From: an uncultured Eubacteriales bacterium
Lineage (GTDB): Bacteria; Bacillota; Clostridia; Oscillospirales; UBA644
Length of the DNA: 64,000 nucleotides
Direction of reading: 5' to 3'
Assembly (NCBI GenBank): GCA_934454405.1
Contig: CAKSFN010000006.1
Coordinates: 1-64,000, forward strand
A program made the position numbers and the translations under genes. This document shows positions 59,040-64,000 of the stretch, piece by piece. The notes beneath the pieces were generated by a model. The model did not search any database. It was not told the DNA's origin and was given only the letters and a program-made list of their open reading frames with translations. Positions within the stretch are counted from its first letter, which is position 1. The number at the start of each line of letters is the position of its first letter.

Positions 59040-60581
59040 ATGAAGAAACGAGTATTTTGTATTCTGCTTGCCGTAATGCTGTCGTTCGGGCTGTTGGCTC
59101 TTGCTGCCAATGCCGATGGCGAAGAAAGGGAGATCCAGCTGATTTTCGACCTTGACGGCGGCTTTGTTAACGAGGGGTATACGTTGCCGACAAGTTATAT
59201 TTTCGGTGAGAATATCCCTTTCCCGACGTCTGCCGACGTTTATAAGCCGGGGCACCGTCTCACGGGTTGGACGTATGTGCCGACGGGTCCGGGCGTTTCG
59301 ACTTACAAAGCAAAATGGTCTGCAATAAAGTATTATGTTTCTTTCGACACGCAAGGCGGAACGTCTGTTCCCGAAAAAACGCTTTACTATTCGGATAAGG
59401 TTCTTGAAGGCGTTTCCGACCCCGTAAGAGAGGGCTTCGAGTTCAAAGGCTGGCGCTTCAAAGATACTTTTGTGACCGCCGATACCGAATTCGGCGACCT
59501 TGAAACAGACGGTTGGCTTCGAATAAAACTTGTCGCAGTTTGGCACGACACGGTTGCGCCCGAGGGCATGATAACGCTCCGCGGCTATAATTGGATTGAT
59601 TTTACCACTCCGCTTACCTATGAATGGTACTGTGCAGATACGCAGACCGTCACGGTCACGGCTTACGATAACGGCACCGTCATGATGATAGGCTATATTA
59701 TTTCATCGCGGGATATGTCCGTTGCCGACCTGGAAAACGCGGTGTACGCCTCTTATGAAGAGCCTATTGTTCTTGACGAGGACGGCGAATATATCATTTA
59801 CGTCATAATAGTTGACGGCGGAATGAATACTCGGTATATCCGCTCCGACCGCATAATAATAGACAAGACCGCGCCCGTTATAAACGGGATCGAGGACGGC
59901 AGAATATACTGCTCCGGGCAAACGTTCACGGTCACTGAGGAATACCTGTACGGCGTATACGTAAACAACGAGGAGATCAAGCCCGAAAACGGCGTTTATA
60001 CGCTTCCGTTCGGTAAAAACAGCATCGTTGTTTACGACGAGGCGGGAAACAGAACGACCGCCGACGTGACCGTTTACGACGGGCATACTCCGGGCTTGAA
60101 CCTCGGCGACTGCACGATTCCCGTTTACTGCGTATACTGCTCCGAAGTTGTCACCGCCGCGAAAGAACACGATTTCTCCGGCGAGTGGCTCTCCGACGAA
60201 AACGGTCATTGGCATGAATGCCAAAATGCAGGCTGCGAAATAACCGACGCTGCCGTTGCCCATGCTCCCGATGAAAACGGCATTCGCGCCGACGGGGAAA
60301 AACATTGGAATGAGTGCATTTGCGGCGTTCGTCTTGATGAAGACGCTCACACCTTTGAGTGGATAACGGACCGCGAGGCGACCGAAGACGAAACGGGCGA
60401 AAAACACGAAGAATGTTCCGTCTGCGGCACAAAAAGAAACGAAGGCACGGAAATTCCCAAAAAGGAAAAAACGCCGCCGACCTCAGACTCCGAAAGCCTT
60501 GCGGCGTGGATCGCTGCCGCGGCTGTTTCTTCACTCTGCCTTGCGGGACTGTACATTTTCGCAAGGAAAAGAGTTTTCTGA
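59040..60581 (+). CDS. surface protein with InlB-type repeats and a C-terminal anchor helix
   Basis: This 513-residue protein has a signal peptide (LLAVMLSFGLLALAANA). InlB/Listeria-Bacteroides repeats follow (FDLDGGFVNEGYTLP, then FDTQGGTSVPEKTLYYSD and EGFEFKGWRF). A beta-rich middle segment is next, then short Cys-containing segments (CVYCSEVV, ECQNAGCE, CICGVRL, CSVCGTK). The end PPTSDSESLAAWIAAAAVSS plus the FARKRVF tail looks like a degenerate sortase or membrane anchor. ATG 59040 follows GGAGG. A terminator lies downstream. The role is probably attachment or binding at the cell surface. Confidence 0.8.
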   Translation: MKKRVFCILLAVMLSFGLLALAANADGEEREIQLIFDLDGGFVNEGYTLPTSYIFGENIPFPTSADVYKPGHRLTGWTYVPTGPGVSTYKAKWSAIKYYVSFDTQGGTSVPEKTLYYSDKVLEGVSDPVREGFEFKGWRFKDTFVTADTEFGDLETDGWLRIKLVAVWHDTVAPEGMITLRGYNWIDFTTPLTYEWYCADTQTVTVTAYDNGTVMMIGYIISSRDMSVADLENAVYASYEEPIVLDEDGEYIIYVIIVDGGMNTRYIRSDRIIIDKTAPVINGIEDGRIYCSGQTFTVTEEYLYGVYVNNEEIKPENGVYTLPFGKNSIVVYDEAGNRTTADVTVYDGHTPGLNLGDCTIPVYCVYCSEVVTAAKEHDFSGEWLSDENGHWHECQNAGCEITDAAVAHAPDENGIRADGEKHWNECICGVRLDEDAHTFEWITDREATEDETGEKHEECSVCGTKRNEGTEIPKKEKTPPTSDSESLAAWIAAAAVSSLCLAGLYIFARKRVF

Positions 60582-60702
60582 TTGCGGAGCGCCGCCGCGT
60601 AAAAACGAACGGCAAATATAATATTGCTCAGAAAAAATTTCTATACAGGCGATAAATTATCCGTCAAAAACAGATAATTTGCTCGTATAACCGATCCTTC
60701 GG

Positions 60703-60743
60703 GAACCGCCGCGCGGCAAAGACGCGGCGGTTCTCACTTTTTG
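60703..60743 (+). terminator. intrinsic terminator of the InlB-repeat gene
   Basis: GAACCGCCGCG (60703-60713) pairs with CGCGGCGGTTC (60723-60733), followed by TCACTTTTTGC. Confidence 0.8.
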
Positions 60744-60815
60744 CATATAGGTTGTATCTTTTCCATATTTATCGGTATCAAAGAAAAAGATTTATCGGAT
60801 AACTGCATATATCCG

Positions 60816-60858
60816 AAATCGGCAGCAGAAAAATTTTCTTCCCGCTGCCGATTTTTAA
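60816..60858. terminator. second, bidirectional terminator
   Basis: AAATCGGCAGC (60816-60826) pairs with GCTGCCGATTT (60844-60854), with T runs on both outer sides. It probably ends the minus-strand DUF234 ATPase gene. Confidence 0.75.
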
Positions 60859-60873
60859 TAGTGTTGTTTTCTG

Positions 60874-62289
60874 TCAGCCCGCTGTTTTATAATCTTTTGT
60901 CTGCAAAACAATGTCTTTGTAACTCACGAGTGTTACATTTCCCATTTTGTTTGCTTCGTCGATACATCCTTTGCTGAACCCCGATTTTGAAAACAGGTAC
61001 AACCGGATATTTTTATATGAAAACAGTTTGCTGCGCTTTGCGAGGGTTTCCAAAACGCTCAAATCAACTTTTTCATTCGTCCATTTGCATTCCGCAAACA
61101 CTGCGGTGTCCTTGTCCTGCTCTCCCATGATGTCTATTTCCTCCTGACGCTTTTCAACCGGGTCATTGCCCCACCAACGTCCGAGTGATTTGAACTCAAC
61201 GGGACAGTTACCCGTTAAAAGTTGTTTCCAAAGATATTGTTTGCAAATGTCTTCAAAGACTTTTCCCATATAATCGGATAACATCGGCTCGATACGCCTG
61301 TACACCAAATCTGCGGCGCCTCTGGCGATAACGGAATTGTTTTCGAATACAAAGCGATACCAAAACCGAAACATATTATCCTCAATGGAATACACCGATT
61401 TTCGGGACGCCTTTTCTCCGTAAGGGGTCTCTTTTTGCACAATGCCCAGATTTATCAGGCTTTTGATGTAAGAGGAGCAAACATTTGTATTTTCTCCCAC
61501 TTTGCCAGAAATTTCGGATATTCGGGAGGCTCCCGTGGCTATCGCCGTAATGATTGCCGTGTAAACTGCGGGTTCGCGCACTTCCTGTTTCAGCAGGTTG
61601 AGAGGCTCTTCATACAAAAAAGAGACAGGATTCAGAAACGTGTTTTTGATGTTATCTTCAACACTTAACGAATCGTTCATCTGCAACAGATATTGCGGCG
61701 TTCCTCCCGCAATGCCGTATATCAATGCCTTATCTTCATCTGAAAACTTCTTGAAGTAACGGCACGTCTCTTCAAAGTTAAAAGGCAGTATTTTCATTTG
61801 CGCCGTTCTTCTGCCGTATAAAGGCGCTTTGTACGCAAGAACATGATCTTCCATATATGATATCGAAGACCCGCAAAGAATAAGCATCAGTTTGGACGTG
61901 TCTTTATACTTGTCTATCAACAGTTGCAGGGTGGAGGAGAGACTTTTTGACGAACGGGCAACATACGGATATTCGTCTATCGCAAGAATCAGTCTTTCCG
62001 TCTCCGCAAGTTTGAACACATATTCGAGTGCCGCCTGAAATGAGACAAACGAAGTGTCCGCTTCTATTCCTCTGCCGTATTCCAATATACTCTTGCTTAA
62101 ATTTTCAAGGTTTTGGTTTGCGTTGCTTTCCACCCCCGTGAAGTAGATCGCTTTTTTACCGTCGAGAAATTTATTGATAAGCGCAGTTTTTCCGACGCGG
62201 CGCCGCCCGTATATTACCGCAAGCTCAAATTTATCTGACGTATATAATCCTTCCAGAGCGTTCAACTCCCGCTCTCTTCCGATAAACAT
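60874..62289 (-). CDS. AAA ATPase with DUF234 domain
   Basis: This 471-residue protein starts FIGRERELNALEGLY and has Walker A YGRRRVGKTALIN, Walker B LILAIDEYPYV and the sensor region LMLILCGSSISYMEDH. A winged-helix-like part follows, and the C-terminal DUF234 domain includes VFAECKWTNEK, a PD-(D/E)XK-like core. Archaeal and bacterial relatives are common but uncharacterised. The promoter -35 box overlaps one arm of a palindrome at 62349-62387. It is the third repeat-associated AAA ATPase in the window. Confidence 0.86.
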   Translation of the reverse strand: MFIGRERELNALEGLYTSDKFELAVIYGRRRVGKTALINKFLDGKKAIYFTGVESNANQNLENLSKSILEYGRGIEADTSFVSFQAALEYVFKLAETERLILAIDEYPYVARSSKSLSSTLQLLIDKYKDTSKLMLILCGSSISYMEDHVLAYKAPLYGRRTAQMKILPFNFEETCRYFKKFSDEDKALIYGIAGGTPQYLLQMNDSLSVEDNIKNTFLNPVSFLYEEPLNLLKQEVREPAVYTAIITAIATGASRISEISGKVGENTNVCSSYIKSLINLGIVQKETPYGEKASRKSVYSIEDNMFRFWYRFVFENNSVIARGAADLVYRRIEPMLSDYMGKVFEDICKQYLWKQLLTGNCPVEFKSLGRWWGNDPVEKRQEEIDIMGEQDKDTAVFAECKWTNEKVDLSVLETLAKRSKLFSYKNIRLYLFSKSGFSKGCIDEANKMGNVTLVSYKDIVLQTKDYKTAG

Positions 62290-62328
62290 ATTTGTTCACC
62301 TCTGTTTTCAATCTGTCTTTATAAACAT

Positions 62329-62357
62329 AGTATACCACGTTTTTATGATTTAGTCAA
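62329..62357 (-). promoter_or_regulatory. promoter of the DUF234 ATPase gene
   Basis: On the minus strand TTGACT (62357-62352) and TATACT (62334-62329) are separated by 17 bases with a TGG extended -10. The -35 box lies inside the arm TTTAGTCA of the adjacent palindrome. Confidence 0.65.
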
Positions 62358-62417
62358 GTACGATTTGCCAAATCGTATCTGACTAAATTATGATTTTGCA
62401 AATCGTATCTGACTAAA
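62349..62417. repeat. palindrome plus direct repeat upstream of the DUF234 ATPase gene
   Basis: TTTAGTCA (62349-62356) pairs with TGACTAAA (62380-62387) around an inner ACGATTTG/AAATCGT stem. A second right arm, AAATCGTATCTGACTAAA, repeats at 62400-62417. The 325-base gap 62290-62614 holds this, two promoters and no gene. Confidence 0.8.
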
Positions 62418-62522
62418 CTCCCGATTTTATCCTTTGAGCGCCATATTTTCAATAATAGCCAAAACGCATAAACCTTATTTATGAATATTTAACGATATTG
62501 CACATTCGGCGCATTTTCAATC

Positions 62523-62551
62523 TTGCATTTATAGGAAATGTGTGATATAAT
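62523..62551 (+). promoter_or_regulatory. promoter of etfBA
   Basis: TTGCAT (62523-62528) and TATAAT (62546-62551) have a 17-base spacer and a TGA extended -10. Two further TGATATAA copies follow at 62563 and 62585, either further starts or regulator half-sites. Confidence 0.6.
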
Positions 62552-62614
62552 CTTGTAGAATATGATATAACTCTTATACTTTAATGATATAACCTCAGGA
62601 GGAGACTTCCGAAT

Positions 62615-63403
62615 ATGAATATCGTTGTGTGTGTCAAGCAGGTTCCCGGCACGACAAATGTTGCCGTTGACCCGGAAACGGGCACGCTCGTCCGCGACGG
62701 CGTAGAGAGCAAGCTGAACCCTTACGACCTGTTTGCGCTGGAAACAGCATTTGAGCTGAAAGACCGCTGCGGCGGAACGGTTTCAACCGTGACCATGGGA
62801 CCGCCTCAGGCGAAAGAAGCGCTTCTCGAAACCGTTTATATGGGCGCGGACAGGGGAGTGCTGATAAGCGACCGAAAGTTCGCGGGTGCGGACGTTCTGG
62901 CGACGTCGTACACGCTTGTCGGCGGCATAAAAAAGCTTGATTGCGACCTTGTTATCTGCGGCAAACTGACAACGGACGGCGACACAGCCCAGGTCGGCGC
63001 GGAGATAGCCGAGCATCTCGGCTGCGCCCACGCGGCGAACGTCACGGAAGTGCTTGAAGTGACGGACGAAACGATAACCGTCCGTATGAATCTCGAAACC
63101 TCCACGCAGGTTCAGCGTATGCGTCTGCCGTGCCTTATCTGCGTTGACAAGGACATAAACTCGCCCCGTCTGCCGTCCTGCAGGCGCAAATGGCAGACCG
63201 ACGAGGAAAAACAGATAAGCGTGCTGACGTTTGAAGATATGGAGGACCGCGACCCCGCGCATTACGGGCTTGCGGGCTCACCCACGCAGGTCGATAAGAT
63301 ATTCCCGCCCGAAAAAAACGAGAACAAAGAGATTTTCGAAGGCACTTCCTCCGAACTTGCGGACGGCATCTTCGGGCTTTTGAAAACAGGCAAATTTATA
63401 TAA
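62615..63403 (+). CDS. etfB: electron transfer flavoprotein subunit beta
   Basis: This 262-residue subunit of the ETF heterodimer opens MNIVVCVKQVPGTTNVAVDP. Conserved segments include GVESKLNPYDLFALETAFEL and KLTTDGDTAQVGAEIAEHLG. The C-terminal part contacts EtfA. Bifurcating ETFs bind a second FAD in EtfB; the pattern MGADRGVLISDRKFAGAD is compatible with that type. AGGAGGAG lies before the ATG. It starts an operon with etfA 13 bases downstream. The dehydrogenase partner lies beyond the window. Confidence 0.94.
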   Translation: MNIVVCVKQVPGTTNVAVDPETGTLVRDGVESKLNPYDLFALETAFELKDRCGGTVSTVTMGPPQAKEALLETVYMGADRGVLISDRKFAGADVLATSYTLVGGIKKLDCDLVICGKLTTDGDTAQVGAEIAEHLGCAHAANVTEVLEVTDETITVRMNLETSTQVQRMRLPCLICVDKDINSPRLPSCRRKWQTDEEKQISVLTFEDMEDRDPAHYGLAGSPTQVDKIFPPEKNENKEIFEGTSSELADGIFGLLKTGKFI

Positions 63404-63416
63404 GGAGGACGGCGAA

Positions 63417-64000
63417 ATGATATCTTTGAAAATAAACAACGCGCTCGTCACTCCGCTTGCGGCGGAAGCGCTTATAAAAGTCTGTCCGTTCTCTGCCATT
63501 ACATACGAAAACGGAGCGCTTGACATCGGCGCCGGCTGCCGTATGTGCAAACTTTGCGTCAAAAAAGGTCCCGAGGGCGTTGTTTCGCTTGTCGAGACCC
63601 ACGACGAGCTTGTGGATAAATCGCTCTGGAACGGTGTTTGCGTTTACGCGGAAGCCGAGGAAGGAACTCTCCACCCCGTCACATTTGAACTCATCGGCAA
63701 AGCCCGCGAGCTTGCGGCTGTGACAAAACACGAGGTCTATGCGCTGCTTATCGGTCACAACACCGAAAAGAACGTCAAAGCGCTGCTCGAATACGGCGTT
63801 GACCGCGTTTATGTTTATGATTATCCCGAATTTGAGGATTTCCTGATCCTTCCTTACGCGAACGCTTTCGAGGACTTCATCGAGCGTGTCAAGCCCTCGT
63901 CCGTTCTCGTCGGCGCGACCAATGTCGGACGCTCTCTCGCGCCACGTATCGCCGCCCGTTTCAGAACGGGGCTGACAGCGGACTGCACCGTGCTTGAAAT
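63417..64000 (+). CDS. etfA: electron transfer flavoprotein subunit alpha with N-terminal Fe-S site (partial)
   Basis: The gene runs off the right edge after 194 residues. The N-terminus holds a ferredoxin-like site: Cys23 in VCPFSAI and three cysteines in GCRMCKLCVKKGP, as in the CarE-type iron-sulfur EtfA of acetogens. The ETF alpha fold follows (VYALLIGHNTEKNVKALLEYG, then SSVLVGATNVGRSLAPRIAA). AAGGAGG precedes the ATG at 63417. This form of EtfA is typical of bifurcating lactate, caffeyl-CoA or related dehydrogenase systems; which one applies here cannot be told. Confidence 0.9.
   Translation, partial: MISLKINNALVTPLAAEALIKVCPFSAITYENGALDIGAGCRMCKLCVKKGPEGVVSLVETHDELVDKSLWNGVCVYAEAEEGTLHPVTFELIGKARELAAVTKHEVYALLIGHNTEKNVKALLEYGVDRVYVYDYPEFEDFLILPYANAFEDFIERVKPSSVLVGATNVGRSLAPRIAARFRTGLTADCTVLE

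Overview
The window looks like the chromosome of an anaerobic, endospore-forming member of the Clostridia, probably a gut-type relative of the Oscillospirales or Christensenellales. The evidence is a sporulation sigma factor (SigG), AddAB rather than RecBCD, the Firmicutes order yicC-remA-gmk-rpoZ-priA-def-fmt-rlmN-stp-prkC-rsgA-thiN, an NAD-linked [FeFe]-hydrogenase operon, and an iron-sulfur EtfA. Coding density is high, codons are GC-rich, and the intergenic gaps are AT-rich or filled with structured repeats.

Region 1 (1-8922) is one ten-gene hydrogenase operon. It encodes the trimeric HydC/HydB/HydA enzyme and an extra 2Fe-2S protein. Between these lies a signalling-like block: two DRTGG-type proteins, two GHKL ATPases, a PHP phosphoesterase, and a HydS-like hydrogenase whose proton-relay Cys is Ala. 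Region 2 (8930-13869) holds a TetR regulator divergent from an epimerase gene, a two-gene zinc-ribbon/membrane operon, a DUF4317 gene and sigG. Region 3 (13957-20749) is addBA. Region 4 (21069-27268) has three tandem paralogous lipoproteins with WG-like repeats and a PstS-like lipoprotein.

Region 5 (27269-39712) is mixed. It contains a DUF4143 ATPase, an NAD synthetase whose glutaminase domain appears dead, a type I membrane protein, an M64 peptidase, two chromate-transporter subunits split by a structured insertion, a small exporter, RNase HII and an EamA transporter. Region 6 (40045-52041) is the housekeeping cluster for translation, replication restart and Ser/Thr signalling. Region 7 (52179-62289) holds HtrA, a tandem array of hairpins, a GNAT-YoaP protein, a second DUF4143 ATPase, a MraY-like transferase, a Phd-Doc module, an InlB-repeat surface protein and a DUF234 ATPase. 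Region 8 (62523-64000) starts an etfBA operon, with etfA cut by the window edge.

The most unusual signal is non-coding: several families of interspersed, strongly structured repeats. One family occurs five times with a fixed outer stem and inner stems that change on both arms. A linked array of five 14-bp hairpins pairs fully only as plus-strand RNA or single-stranded DNA. All three AAA ATPases (two DUF4143, one DUF234) sit beside their own short repeat arrays, two of which touch the ATPase promoter. These points come from reading the sequence by eye; no searches or folding calculations were run.
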